A DNA stretch of 64,000 nucleotides from Lientehia sp934351765 (GTDB taxonomy: Bacteria > Bacillota > Clostridia > Lachnospirales > Lachnospiraceae). The notes under the pieces are model-generated. The model was not told the origin of the DNA, did not search any database, and saw only the letters and a list, made by a program, of their open reading frames with translations. This document shows, in pieces, positions 33,740-42,874 of the stretch. A program made the position numbers and the translations under genes. How positions within the stretch are numbered: the first letter of the stretch is position 1; every line of letters begins with the position of its first letter. Where the stretch lies: the NCBI RefSeq assembly GCF_052118925.1, contig NZ_JBQKGG010000001.1:310001-374000 (forward strand). Direction: 5' to 3'.

Positions 33740-34609
33740 TTATCGTTTATTTCCCAGATAGAATAATGCCATGGTTCCGGGGCCGGAATGGGCTCCGATC
33801 ACAGCTCCCACGTAGTTTACATAGAAATTCTTCTTCCCGAACTTCTCCTCGATCAGCTTTTCCAGATACAATACATCGTCCATGCAGTCACCGTGGCTGA
33901 TGAAGATATCGTCATTCTCATTTTCAAAGCCGCCGATGGTCTTTTCCATATTGGAAACCAGCGCCTGCAGCGATTTCTTTCTTCCCCGGACATTATACAG
34001 GGAGATCAGCTTTCCTTCATCGTCCACATGAAGCACCGGCTTCACATTGATCATGGTTCCCAGAATTGCCGTTGCCTTGGAAACACGGCCGCCGCGGTGC
34101 AGATGATGAAGATCATCCACCGTAAACTGATGGCAGATATTCAGCTTATGCTCCTCCAGCCATCTGACATTCTCCTCCAGGCTCATGCCCTCCGCCTGAC
34201 GCTTTAAGGCATAATGGACAAACAATCCCTGCCCCATGGATGCACAGAGGGAATCCACAACAATGATCTTCCGGTCCGGGAACTCATCCCGCACATCATT
34301 GGCTCCCAGAACCGCATTCTGGCAGCTTGCACTTAAACCGGAAGAAAAAGCTATATATAAAATATCCTCGCCCTGCTCCAGGTGGCGCCGCATGGCATTG
34401 GCAACATCCTCGGGATTCACTGCCATAGTCGTTGGCATGCTTCCGCCCCGCATCTTCGCGTAGAACTCCTTGATGTCCATGGTTTTGTCTTCGCCATAGA
34501 TGGTCCCGTCCATATTATATAACAGGTTCAGCACATCCAGTCCATGTTCCTTAATATATTCCTCCGAAAGGTCACAGGAGGAATCGGTCATGATCACATA
34601 CTTTCCCAT
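33740..34609 (-). CDS. DegV family fatty-acid-binding protein
   Basis: A 289-residue DegV/FakB-type protein. IMTDSSCDL at the N-terminus, PTTMAVNPED and YIAFSSGLSASCQNA line the fatty acid head-group site, and HRGGRVSKATAILG is a family signature. Such proteins present fatty acids to the kinase FakA; no fakA is in the window. AAAGGAG precedes the ATG. Confidence 0.93.
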   Translation of the reverse strand: MGKYVIMTDSSCDLSEEYIKEHGLDVLNLLYNMDGTIYGEDKTMDIKEFYAKMRGGSMPTTMAVNPEDVANAMRRHLEQGEDILYIAFSSGLSASCQNAVLGANDVRDEFPDRKIIVVDSLCASMGQGLFVHYALKRQAEGMSLEENVRWLEEHKLNICHQFTVDDLHHLHRGGRVSKATAILGTMINVKPVLHVDDEGKLISLYNVRGRKKSLQALVSNMEKTIGGFENENDDIFISHGDCMDDVLYLEKLIEEKFGKKNFYVNYVGAVIGAHSGPGTMALFYLGNKR

Positions 34610-34683
34610 TTTTCTCTTCTCCTTTCCATTTCTATGATTGTAACGGCTGTTTTACGGGTTTGTCCACCCTTTTTACAGTATTT

Positions 34684-35196
34684 TTACACACCGGTGCTCC
34701 CGAAACCGCCATTCCGCTTTGCAGATACTTCATCGTCCACCGTGATTCCGAACTCCGTAAACAGCCCCTGGGCGATCCCGCTTCCTGCCGGAAGCTCCAG
34801 AACCTTTCCCTCGTTGCTGTCGTTGGTCATCTTGATAAAAATATGTCCCTCATTGTCGGACTCGTAGTAATCGCTGTCCACGATCCCGACCGTATTGTTA
34901 AGCTGAAGCCGATATTTGAAGCCCAGACCGCTCCGGGGATAAATCTGGAGTACCCAGCCTTCTTCCATCCAGGCACGGATCCCGGTGGGGATCTTCACTG
35001 TTTCACCCGGCCGCAGTGTCACTGCTACCGGGGTCACAAAGTCATAGCCTGCTGATCCGCCTGTGGCCCGTTTCGGAAGCGTTACTGCCTCCCAGGCCTC
35101 CGGGATCCGGCTTTTCTTGTCCGTTCCGAACGTATCCAAAAAGTCTGCCTCAAACTGCTCCCGGCTCACCTTCTCAAATCTGGCAATTCGTTTCAT
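34684..35196 (-). CDS. dut: dUTP diphosphatase (trimeric dUTPase family)
   Basis: A 170-residue protein with the five dUTPase motifs: ATGGSAGYDF, PRSGLGFK, NTVGIVDSDYYES, GSGIAQGLF and the C-terminal RNGGFGSTGV arm. It removes dUTP and provides dUMP to ThyA, encoded 3 kb downstream. About 35 extra residues precede motif 1 (RFEKVSREQFEADF), longer than the usual 145-150. CGGAG precedes the ATG. Confidence 0.9.
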   Translation of the reverse strand: MKRIARFEKVSREQFEADFLDTFGTDKKSRIPEAWEAVTLPKRATGGSAGYDFVTPVAVTLRPGETVKIPTGIRAWMEEGWVLQIYPRSGLGFKYRLQLNNTVGIVDSDYYESDNEGHIFIKMTNDSNEGKVLELPAGSGIAQGLFTEFGITVDDEVSAKRNGGFGSTGV

Positions 35197-35316
35197 ATTG
35201 ATTCTCCGTTATTCTTTATTCAGACCCTTCGCATCTTTCCGCTCCGGGGCACTGCATGTATCAGTATATCATAAACACACGGCATGTGAAACTATTTTCC
35301 GTCCATACTTTGTGTT

Positions 35317-35994
35317 TTACGCTTTGCTCCACGAAATTGTTTTTAACAGCTTTTCCATCTTTGCAAACCGAACGGCCGCCTGAGCATAAAAATCACAGTC
35401 TCTCTCCCATGGGGTCACATAAAACAGCTGCAGCAAAAAGGTGTTCACATCACCTTTCAGCTTCTCATCGCTCTCCCCGGCGAAATGGCTCCGGATTGCT
35501 TTCAGCAGGTCATGCCACCGGAGAATATAGGTCTCATACTTCGGAAGCTCCGGCGTATCCAGCCATTTTTTTATCTTTACCTTAGCTTTCCCGGTCCTGG
35601 GGCACTGGCTGGTCTGAAGATAATAGGAAAATCCGTCCGGCTCATAGATCCGCCCAAGAGGAAACAATCGGCAGAGTCCCGGACGGCTTTGGTGGATCCG
35701 GCATCGGCCCTCTTCATTTAAAAACACACACGCTTCCTCCGGGCCATTCATACGAAGATTCGGAAGCACGATCCCCTCCTGGGGCGAAAGCTCTGCGGCC
35801 GTCTGTAAAAGCTCTCCAAAGGACTGTCCGGTTCCGATCCAAAGCCGGAAACCGTCATAAGGATCCAGAACCACCGAGCTTCCCATACCTCTGCAGCAGG
35901 CAGAGCAGCCCGCGCAGCCTCCCGTATCTGCCTTTACCATATCTCCTGATGCATAGGTTTTTTTCAGTTCCTCCACTGGAATTTCCCGTTCCAT
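35317..35994 (-). CDS. YkgJ-type cysteine-cluster protein
   Basis: A 225-residue protein with the CxxCxxCC cluster (Cys27, 30, 33, 34 in GGCAGCSACCRG), then CVFLNEEGRCRIHQ and RPGLCRLFPLG, the usual YkgJ/UPF0153 arrangement of presumed metal or Fe-S ligands. Function unknown. The ATG at 35994 has GGAGATG upstream; 11 earlier codons were rejected. Confidence 0.88.
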   Translation of the reverse strand: MEREIPVEELKKTYASGDMVKADTGGCAGCSACCRGMGSSVVLDPYDGFRLWIGTGQSFGELLQTAAELSPQEGIVLPNLRMNGPEEACVFLNEEGRCRIHQSRPGLCRLFPLGRIYEPDGFSYYLQTSQCPRTGKAKVKIKKWLDTPELPKYETYILRWHDLLKAIRSHFAGESDEKLKGDVNTFLLQLFYVTPWERDCDFYAQAAVRFAKMEKLLKTISWSKA

Positions 35995-36088
35995 GCCACA
36001 TCTCCATTTCCTAACATTCTTAAACAAAGTGCCTTACCGCATTCTTTCTCCCCGCGCACATCCCGGACACCTCTGTTATGATTATATA

Positions 36089-36135
36089 GAAACAGACCCC
36101 GCCGCGGAGCCTTCCGCAAAAGCAGGATCTGTTTC
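36089..36135 (-). terminator. Hairpin downstream of RNase P RNA, probable terminator
   Basis: Minus strand: GAAACAGATCC pairs with GGGTCTGTTTC (one mismatch) across a structured loop, followed by TATATAATC. It lies about 45 nt past the RNA 3' end. The tail is A/T-rich rather than a pure T run and contains TATAAT, which might also serve the next gene. Confidence 0.6.
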
Positions 36136-36178
36136 TCATTCTTCTATCGTTCAGGCGCTCGGCCTGTTTTTTCCGAAT

Positions 36179-36519
36179 AAGCAGGACTGTAAGCCGGGTT
36201 CTGTCTTAGATGGTCATCTATCTAGTCCCGCCGTCACCGACGGGCTCAAGCGACCTACCCGAAAGCAGACGGGCCGTCTTATGCTTTCTGTTCGGTCTTG
36301 CTTCGAGTGGGGTTTACATATGCCCCTCCTGTTGCCAGGAGGGCGGTAGTCTCTTACACTGCCCTTCCAACCTTACCAGACAAGCTGGCGGTACATTTCT
36401 GTTGCACTGTCCCTGGAGTCGCCTCCGCCGGACGTTATCCGGCACCCTTGCCCTGCGAAGCCCGGACTTTCCTCACCTGCGGCCTTTCGGCACCTGCAGC
36501 CGCGACCATCCGTCCTGCT
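36179..36519 (-). ncRNA. rnpB: RNase P RNA (bacterial class A)
   Basis: About 341 nt on the minus strand, the catalytic RNA that matures tRNA 5' ends. The universal core is present: GAGGAAAGTCCGGGCT in the 5' half and AGACAGAACCCGGCTTA in the 3' half, with GGTAAGGTTGGAAGGGC and GTAAACCCCACTCG between. The ends pair as P1 (AGCAGGAC with GTCCTGCT), which sets the coordinates. The region 35995-36615 is otherwise gene-free. Confidence 0.97.
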
Positions 36520-36555
36520 CTGTGGTATCATACCACAGGACGGTCGGAAAGTAAA
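36520..36555 (-). promoter_or_regulatory. rnpB promoter with palindromic -10 region
   Basis: Minus strand: -35 TTTACT (36550-36555), 17-nt spacer, -10 TATGAT (36527-36532), start near 36520. The -10 lies at the centre of a palindrome, CTGTGGTAT-C-ATACCACAG (36520-36538). Confidence 0.7.
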
Positions 36556-36615
36556 GCACGAAGATTCTGCGCCGCTCCCGCAGCTGCTGCTCCGCGAATC
36601 ATCTTTCCCGGCCCC

Positions 36616-38271
36616 TTATACCTGGAAGCAGCTTCCTCCGATAAATTCCCGTAAAAGCGAATTTTTCGGAATATCCTCGCTTACAATCGTCAGGAAATAA
36701 TCAAAGAATTTCAGAAGCCGCTTGGCCTCCACATACTCCGGCGCGCTCTTGGGAATTCCGAACAATAACGGCTCCGCATAAGGCTTCAGCACCGCCAGTT
36801 CATAGATCAGTGCCGAATTAAACACTACATCGGCAGACTCCTGATAGGGGAAGATGTTCTCCTCCTCTCCGCGGCGTACCGATGGCCACATGGCAATGGT
36901 CTCCTGTGCCGATGTACCTCTGGTCCGGGCGTCGCGCACGATCCGGCGCAGCAGCCGTCCGTCGGTGCTGGGAATCCGGTTATGCTCATCAATGTTTAAC
37001 TGGGTCAGTGCACTGATATAGATCTTGAATTTATATTCCGGCGACAAGCTGTAAGAAAGCCGGTCATTGAGGCCATGGATTCCCTCGATCACCAGAATGT
37101 CGTCCTCGCCCAGCGTCAGGGTATTTCCCTTGTATTCCCGCTTGCCCTTTTTGAAATTGAAGGTGGGCATTTTCACAGTCTTTCCTGCCAGCAGATCGTT
37201 CATATCCCTGTTGAACTGCTCCACATCGATGGCTTCCAGACATTCATAGTTGTATTCTCCGGACTCGTCTCTGGGCGTTTTTTCCCGGTCCACGAAGTAA
37301 TTATCCACGGCGATGGGGTGCGGCTTTAAGCCCAGGGTCCGAAGCTGAATAGACAGCCGGTGGGAAAAGGTTGTCTTTCCCGAAGAGGACGGTCCGGCGA
37401 TCATCACGAACTTTTTCTTCCGGTCTGCCGCAATCTTTGACGCAATCTCTCCCATTTTCTGCTCCATCAGCGCCTCCTGAACCAGGATCAGCTCATGAAC
37501 GGAGCCATCCACGATCCGGTCATTGAGATCGCCCACCGTATCCACTCCGAGCTCCTCACCCCAGCGGGAGGCTTCCTTCTGGCACTGATAAACCTTCTCT
37601 CCCGGCAGGAAGGGCGGAACCTCCTCCGGGTGGCTCTGGGTCGGAAGCTGCATGACGATCCCGCCGTCATACGGATAAAGTTTAAAATAGTTCAGATAAC
37701 TCGTATCGGGGACCATGTAGCCGTAATAATAGCCCTCAAATTCCTCGATGTTATAAAGATTGACGCGGGAAACGCGCCGGTATTTCAACAGACGTTCCTT
37801 GTCATACATTTTATAGCGGCGGAACCGTTCCATGGCTTCGTCAGTGGACACGCTCCGCTTTTCCAGAGGAAGCTTCTGCTCCACCATATCCCGCATGCAC
37901 TGCTCCACCTGCGCCGTAAATTCCGGTGTCACAGTAAGCTTTCCGCGAAGCTCGATGTATACGCCCTTGCTGATAGCAAAATCCACAATGACCTTTTCCA
38001 GCACGTGGCGTCCTGCCGTCAGATAGACCGCCCGCATGAATAATAAGATCATGCTGCGCTTATATGTTCCGAAGCCCGGCTTGTCTGCCGAGGTAAGAAA
38101 GGCCACCTCTGTCCCCTCCTTTACCTCTTTCCGAAGCTCCGTCAGCTTTCCGTCCACCGTGGCAAGAATGATCCGGTGCTTATAATCCCCCTGTACCTGC
38201 TCTGCCACCTGCTCCAGTGTCATGGAAGCCTCCACCGGAAGATCCTTCCCCTGATATCTGATCGTTCCCAT
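36616..38271 (-). CDS. Nucleoside (uridine-like) kinase with TGS-type N-terminal domains
   Basis: A 551-residue protein. Residues 1-65 resemble a TGS domain (GKDLPVEASMTLEQVAEQV), residues about 75-210 resemble the second additional domain of threonyl-tRNA synthetases (YIELRGKLTVTPEF; YYYGYMVPDT), and residues about 285-500 form a uridine kinase/phosphoribulokinase domain with Walker A AGPSSSGKTTFSHRL, DNYFVDRE and VIEGIHGLN. Proteins of this layout are annotated as nucleoside kinases; the true substrate is uncertain. The ribosome binding site (AAGGGGTG) is moderate. Confidence 0.85.
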   Translation of the reverse strand: MGTIRYQGKDLPVEASMTLEQVAEQVQGDYKHRIILATVDGKLTELRKEVKEGTEVAFLTSADKPGFGTYKRSMILLFMRAVYLTAGRHVLEKVIVDFAISKGVYIELRGKLTVTPEFTAQVEQCMRDMVEQKLPLEKRSVSTDEAMERFRRYKMYDKERLLKYRRVSRVNLYNIEEFEGYYYGYMVPDTSYLNYFKLYPYDGGIVMQLPTQSHPEEVPPFLPGEKVYQCQKEASRWGEELGVDTVGDLNDRIVDGSVHELILVQEALMEQKMGEIASKIAADRKKKFVMIAGPSSSGKTTFSHRLSIQLRTLGLKPHPIAVDNYFVDREKTPRDESGEYNYECLEAIDVEQFNRDMNDLLAGKTVKMPTFNFKKGKREYKGNTLTLGEDDILVIEGIHGLNDRLSYSLSPEYKFKIYISALTQLNIDEHNRIPSTDGRLLRRIVRDARTRGTSAQETIAMWPSVRRGEEENIFPYQESADVVFNSALIYELAVLKPYAEPLLFGIPKSAPEYVEAKRLLKFFDYFLTIVSEDIPKNSLLREFIGGSCFQV

Positions 38272-38342
38272 AAATTACAACACCCCTTTTTCGTTCTTTC
38301 GATCTGCGCTGCCACAGACCATGCCTTCTCTGATTTTATAAG

Positions 38343-39143
38343 TCAATATACCCTGCTGGGATAAGATAACACTGCCCGATGTACCTCCAAACCGAGTCCG
38401 GCCTTTGAAAGCGCCTCTGTTACGGCGTCCACAAAGATATGCTCCAGTCCGTAATGTCCGGCATCAATGAGGGAAAGACCGTCCTCCATCAGATCCAGCC
38501 CGTCGTGATGGCCCATATCTCCGGTGATCAGCACCTGTGCTCCTTTCTCCCCGGCCACTCCGGCCATGCCCTTTCCCGATCCCGGTGAAATGGCTGCTCT
38601 GGTGACCGTCTGTTCCGGGTCTCTGCTGTATACCGTCACCGCCGGAATCTGAAACTGCTCCTTTATGAGCAGTGCCAGCTCCCGCACCGTCATGGGCTTC
38701 TGTAAATTTCCAACCGTTCCGACTCCAACCGGTATGCCATCCTGCTCCCCGGTCTCCTCCAGGACCTCCCAGCCACCTGCGTATGCACCAAACTGCTCCG
38801 CCGCCAGATCCGCCATTCCACCCCTTGCAATATCAAAGCTGGTATGACCGGCATAATAGGAAATGTCTGCCCGGAGAAGCTTTAATAACCGTCTGCCGAC
38901 TGCATCCTGATCAGTCACACGTTTCATGGGCCCGAAGATCAGCGGGTGATGAGTCAAAAGCAGATCTGCACCCAGTGAAACCGCAGCGTCTACGGCTTCA
39001 TCGGTAGCGTCCAGTGCCACATAGACGGTTCTCACCGGCTTATCCTGTCGTCCGGCCAGCAGTCCCACGTTATCCCAGCTGCAGGCCAGCCGCTCCGGCC
39101 ACCGTTCGTTAAACCAGTTCATGATCGTTTTACAATCCGTCAT
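38343..39143 (-). CDS. NIF3-like dinuclear metal centre protein
   Basis: A 266-residue Nif3/YqfO family protein. Ligand candidates are His65-His66 (LLTHHPLIF), Asp104 (HTSFDI) and the C-terminal His and Glu in DAGHYGLEH. Often labelled GTP cyclohydrolase 1 type 2, but physiological function is unsettled. Its start overlaps trmK by 14 nt, the conserved pairing. Confidence 0.94.
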   Translation of the reverse strand: MTDCKTIMNWFNERWPERLACSWDNVGLLAGRQDKPVRTVYVALDATDEAVDAAVSLGADLLLTHHPLIFGPMKRVTDQDAVGRRLLKLLRADISYYAGHTSFDIARGGMADLAAEQFGAYAGGWEVLEETGEQDGIPVGVGTVGNLQKPMTVRELALLIKEQFQIPAVTVYSRDPEQTVTRAAISPGSGKGMAGVAGEKGAQVLITGDMGHHDGLDLMEDGLSLIDAGHYGLEHIFVDAVTEALSKAGLGLEVHRAVLSYPSRVY

Positions 39144-39870
39144 TGCCTGTTCCTCCCTCCTGTCCCGCTGTCTCCCTTTGAAACCGGGCGATTCCCTGCT
39201 CCAGCAGCCGGATCCGTTCCTCTATGCTGCCAAGCCGCTCTCCGGCCCGTTCGCTGGCCGCCGAAAGCAGTGTCCGTTTTATGGTTTTCTGGGTAAACAG
39301 CTCCTTTTCCAGCCATGCGCCCACCACCGGATCGCCGGAGGCCAGAAGATGTCTTCCAAACTCTTCTTCTATGTAGGTCCAGGGCTCTTCGCTCCCCGGT
39401 CTCGCCTCCAGGATCACATAATATTTTCCGTCCTCCAGGATCATCTGTTCCCGGCTGATGCGATACCCATGCTCCAGAAGATAATGGCGCACCTGTCCGA
39501 TCTCCGACTGAGGAGACAACAGCAGCTGCCTCATTCCACGGACAGTCTCTTTTCCGTTCTCCAGAAGCCGGATCATTAAAAGGCCTCCCATACCGGCGAT
39601 CACCGCAGTATCGGCCTCTCCCGGCTTAAGCGCCTCAAACCCGTCGCTTTTTCGGAGGGTGATCCGTCTCTCCAGCCCGGCCTCCTGCACATGCGTTCTT
39701 GCCCGGCTCAAAGGGCCATCCTTCACATCCATGGCAATGGAGGACGGACAGATCCCCTGCTCTGTCAGATAAATCGGCAGATAGCCGTGATCGGTTCCGA
39801 TGTCGGCAAAGCGTGCACCATGGTCCACCATCGCCGCAATGGCAGACAGACGTTTTGATAACTCAGTCAT
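39130..39870 (-). CDS. trmK: tRNA (adenine(22)-N1)-methyltransferase TrmK
   Basis: A 246-residue SAM-dependent enzyme methylating A22 of tRNA. SAM motif I is FADIGTDHGYLPIYL; the catalytic-region motif AVIAGMGGLL and LLLSPQSEIGQVRHYL are family features; a helical C-terminal domain follows. AGAGGAACC precedes the ATG. It lies between rpoD and the nif3-like gene, as in Bacillus. Confidence 0.95.
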   Translation of the reverse strand: MTELSKRLSAIAAMVDHGARFADIGTDHGYLPIYLTEQGICPSSIAMDVKDGPLSRARTHVQEAGLERRITLRKSDGFEALKPGEADTAVIAGMGGLLMIRLLENGKETVRGMRQLLLSPQSEIGQVRHYLLEHGYRISREQMILEDGKYYVILEARPGSEEPWTYIEEEFGRHLLASGDPVVGAWLEKELFTQKTIKRTLLSAASERAGERLGSIEERIRLLEQGIARFQRETAGQEGGTGNDGL

Positions 39871-39965
39871 TGACGGTTCCTCTTTCTGTATCTCTCAGTT
39901 CTTCTTTCTGTATTTCTTTGAATCCTGCTTTCTTCACTTTCATTTCGTCTGCACTGCACGGACAT

Positions 39966-41057
39966 TTATGGAATCAGGAAATCCTTCAGCTTCCGGCTGC
40001 GGCTGGGATGACGCAGCTTCCGGAGTGCCTTCGCCTCGATCTGGCGGATCCGCTCTCTGGTCACATGAAAGGTCTGTCCTACCTCTTCCAGCGTCCGTCC
40101 CTGGCCGTCCAGCAGTCCAAACCGCATGCATAAGACCTGTCGTTCCCGGTCTGTCAGCGTATGGAGCACCTCTCCAAGCTGCTCCTGCAGCATACGGAAC
40201 GCCGCTGCCTCCGACGGGATCTGGCTTCGCTCATCCTGGATAAAATCTGCCAGATGGCTGTCCTCCTCTTCTCCTACCGGCGTTTCCAAAGACACCGGCT
40301 CCATGGAAAAGCGCAGCATCTCCTCCACCCGTTCCGGCGAAAGCTTTAATTCCTTCGCCAGCTCCTCCGTGGTCGGATCACGCCCGTATTTCTGGGCCAG
40401 CTTTCTTGATGTCCGAATGATCCGGTTGATATTTTCCACCATATGGACCGGAATCCGGATGGTCCGCCCCTGATCGGCAATGGCCCTCGTAATGGCCTGG
40501 CGAATCCACCAGGTCGCATAGGTACTGAATTTATAGCCTTTGCGGTAATCAAACTTTTCTACAGCCTTCATGAGCCCCAGGTTTCCCTCCTGGATCAGAT
40601 CCAGAAGCTGCATGCCGCGGCCGGCGTAACGTTTGGCGATGCTTACCACCAGACGGAGATTGGCCTCCGCCAGACGCCTTGCCGCCTCCTCATCGCCTGC
40701 CTCGATCCGCTTTGCCAGTTCTAATTCCTCCCCGGCGGTGATAAGCGGGATCTTTCCGATCTCCTTTAAATACATCCGCACCGGATCGCCCGGCTGATTT
40801 ATGATCTGCTCCGGCAGACTTTGAGACGCTGCCTCCGTACCGGGAAGAAACAGGATCTCCTCTTCGGAAAGGTCGCTTTTTACCTCCACACCGCCTGCCT
40901 CCAGCATCTGGAATGCCTGATCGATGCATTCCGGGTCCAGACTGTCCTCCCCCAGTATCTCCATGATCTCCTGATAATCCAGGGTATTCTTCTTCTGTAC
41001 CGCCGCTTTCATCAGCCGTGTCAGCTTGTCCTCCCTCCGGAGCTTCGCTGCTTCCAT
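39966..41057 (-). CDS. rpoD: Primary RNA polymerase sigma factor
   Basis: A 363-residue vegetative sigma factor (SigA). A reduced region 1.1 comes first, then region 1.2 (DPVRMYLKEIGKIPLIT), region 2 (EANLRLVVSIAKRYAGRGM; GYKFSTYATWWIRQAITRAI), region 3 and region 4 (LTDRERQVLCMRFGL; TLEEVGQTFHVTRERIRQIE). It would recognise the TTGACA/TATAAT promoters seen through the window. GGGAGATC precedes the ATG. Confidence 0.97.
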   Translation of the reverse strand: MEAAKLRREDKLTRLMKAAVQKKNTLDYQEIMEILGEDSLDPECIDQAFQMLEAGGVEVKSDLSEEEILFLPGTEAASQSLPEQIINQPGDPVRMYLKEIGKIPLITAGEELELAKRIEAGDEEAARRLAEANLRLVVSIAKRYAGRGMQLLDLIQEGNLGLMKAVEKFDYRKGYKFSTYATWWIRQAITRAIADQGRTIRIPVHMVENINRIIRTSRKLAQKYGRDPTTEELAKELKLSPERVEEMLRFSMEPVSLETPVGEEEDSHLADFIQDERSQIPSEAAAFRMLQEQLGEVLHTLTDRERQVLCMRFGLLDGQGRTLEEVGQTFHVTRERIRQIEAKALRKLRHPSRSRKLKDFLIP

Positions 41058-41103
41058 AGATCTCCCGTCCTTCCGATGCCAGTATTCTGGCTATATTCTA
41101 ACC

Positions 41104-42861
41104 CTAATTGAGAGAAATATGCAGTCCGCCCAGCTCTGCCTGCTTTTTCATCAGCTCCTGCAGGCATCCGATATCCACCGTTGACCGGATCTGTTCCTCC
41201 AGACTGTGGCGCTTTACCCGCATGACTGTTTCCGAAAATGCTCTCTCCTTCTCCTCCTTTGTAAGATCGGTCACAGAGGTGTTGAACAGTGCCGCCACCT
41301 CCTTATATTCTTCCTGATCGTTGATAAACCGGTTTAAGATCCCAGCCGGCTCCAGATTTCCGGCCTCCAGGCCCTCAAAGACCATGGACGCCGCCCGCCT
41401 GTAAAGCTCTTCGCTGAAATCATCAGGGCCGATCAGTCCCTTCACGGCTTTGTAGACCCGCGGATCATCGATGAGCCAGGTTAACAGAAGCCGCTCCGAC
41501 TGGCGGATTCCATCCAGCTTTTCTTTCTTTTCCTGGTTTCTCACCCGCACCGGCCGCTCAGCTGTCAATCCTACCCGGTTTCCCATGGTATTCACAAGGC
41601 TCTTTAAATCCCGGGGATCGATATGATACTGTCTTGCCGCTGCTTCCAGGTAATTTTCCCGCTCCAGCCGCTCCGGAAACTGCAAAAGCTTTTTTGCCAG
41701 CTCCTTATGGAAGGCCGTTTTCTGCTCCGGATCCGCCATATCATACTGATCATGAAGCACATCGGTTTCAAACAGAAAGCTGTTTCGTGCATCCCGGATC
41801 CGTTTTTCAAACTCTTCTGCCCCCAGGTTCTTCATGAACTCATCAGGATCCTTGTAGGGCTTCAAATTCAGTACCTTCGCTGACAAGCCCGCTTCTTTTA
41901 AGATCGGGATCGCCCGAAGTGCAGCCTTGACTCCGGCTCCGTCACTGTCATAGGTTAAGATCACCTGCTCTGTGTAGCGCCGCAGAAGACTGGCCTGTCC
42001 GGAGGTAAAGGCCGTTCCCAGAGAGGCCACCGCATTGGTGAACCCGGCCTGATGCATGGCGATCACATCCATATAGCCCTCACAGATCAGCATATAGGAA
42101 CGCCTTGCCGTCCTGGCATAATTAAGCCCGTAAAGATTCCGGCTTTTATCAAAGGCCTTCGTTTCCGGAGAATTCAGATATTTCGGTTCTCCGTCTCCCA
42201 TAACACGGCCGCCGAAGCCGATGATCCGCCCGTTCACATCCATGATCGGAAACATGACCCGGTTCCAGAACCGGTCGTGGGTCTCCTTTTCCTCAATTTT
42301 AACCAGTCCGGTCTCCTTTAACAGTTCATCGCTGTACCCCTTTTTTTTATGAAGATACTGGTACAGGTCATCCCGGTATAGATTGGAATAACCGAGTCCG
42401 AAATGACGGATCGTTTCATCAGAAAGTCCCCGGCCCGTCAGATACTCATAGGCCCGCTTTCCGTTTGACTGCTTCATCTGATAATAAAAATATTTTCCCG
42501 CTTCCCGGTTGACCTCCAGGATCCGGCTGCGAAGATCTGCCTGCTTTCTGGCCTCGGCACTTTCCTGCTGCTTCGGCAGTTCGATCCCGGCACGGTCCGC
42601 CAGTGCCTGCAGCGCCTCCGGAAAGGTATAATGCTCATATTCCATCAAAAAGGTAATGACATTCCCCCCCGCTCCGCAGCCGAAGCAGTAGTACATCTGC
42701 TTTCCCGGCGTCACCGAAAACGACGGGGTTTTCTCATTATGAAACGGGCAGAGACCAAAATAGGTACTGCCCCGCTTCTGTAATTTCACATAGGAGGAGA
42801 TCACCTCCACGATATCATTCCGTGTCCGTACTTCCTCCACCAGTTCTTCCGGATAATACAT
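41104..42861 (-). CDS. dnaG: DNA primase
   Basis: A 585-residue primase making RNA primers at the replication fork. The N-terminal CHC2 zinc ribbon uses Cys38, His41, Cys59 and Cys62. The TOPRIM catalytic core includes LICEGYMDVIAMHQAG and LTYDSDGAG, and the C-terminal part is the DnaB-interacting domain. The ATG at 42861 has GGGAGTGG upstream; 22 upstream codons were rejected. It is the middle gene of dgt-dnaG-rpoD. Confidence 0.96.
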   Translation of the reverse strand: MYYPEELVEEVRTRNDIVEVISSYVKLQKRGSTYFGLCPFHNEKTPSFSVTPGKQMYYCFGCGAGGNVITFLMEYEHYTFPEALQALADRAGIELPKQQESAEARKQADLRSRILEVNREAGKYFYYQMKQSNGKRAYEYLTGRGLSDETIRHFGLGYSNLYRDDLYQYLHKKKGYSDELLKETGLVKIEEKETHDRFWNRVMFPIMDVNGRIIGFGGRVMGDGEPKYLNSPETKAFDKSRNLYGLNYARTARRSYMLICEGYMDVIAMHQAGFTNAVASLGTAFTSGQASLLRRYTEQVILTYDSDGAGVKAALRAIPILKEAGLSAKVLNLKPYKDPDEFMKNLGAEEFEKRIRDARNSFLFETDVLHDQYDMADPEQKTAFHKELAKKLLQFPERLERENYLEAAARQYHIDPRDLKSLVNTMGNRVGLTAERPVRVRNQEKKEKLDGIRQSERLLLTWLIDDPRVYKAVKGLIGPDDFSEELYRRAASMVFEGLEAGNLEPAGILNRFINDQEEYKEVAALFNTSVTDLTKEEKERAFSETVMRVKRHSLEEQIRSTVDIGCLQELMKKQAELGGLHISLN

Positions 42862-42874
42862 GCTTCCACTCCCG

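Noticed and set aside
36210..36554. Plus-strand open frames of more than 100 codons
   Set aside because: They lie opposite RNase P RNA, whose conserved core explains the sequence.
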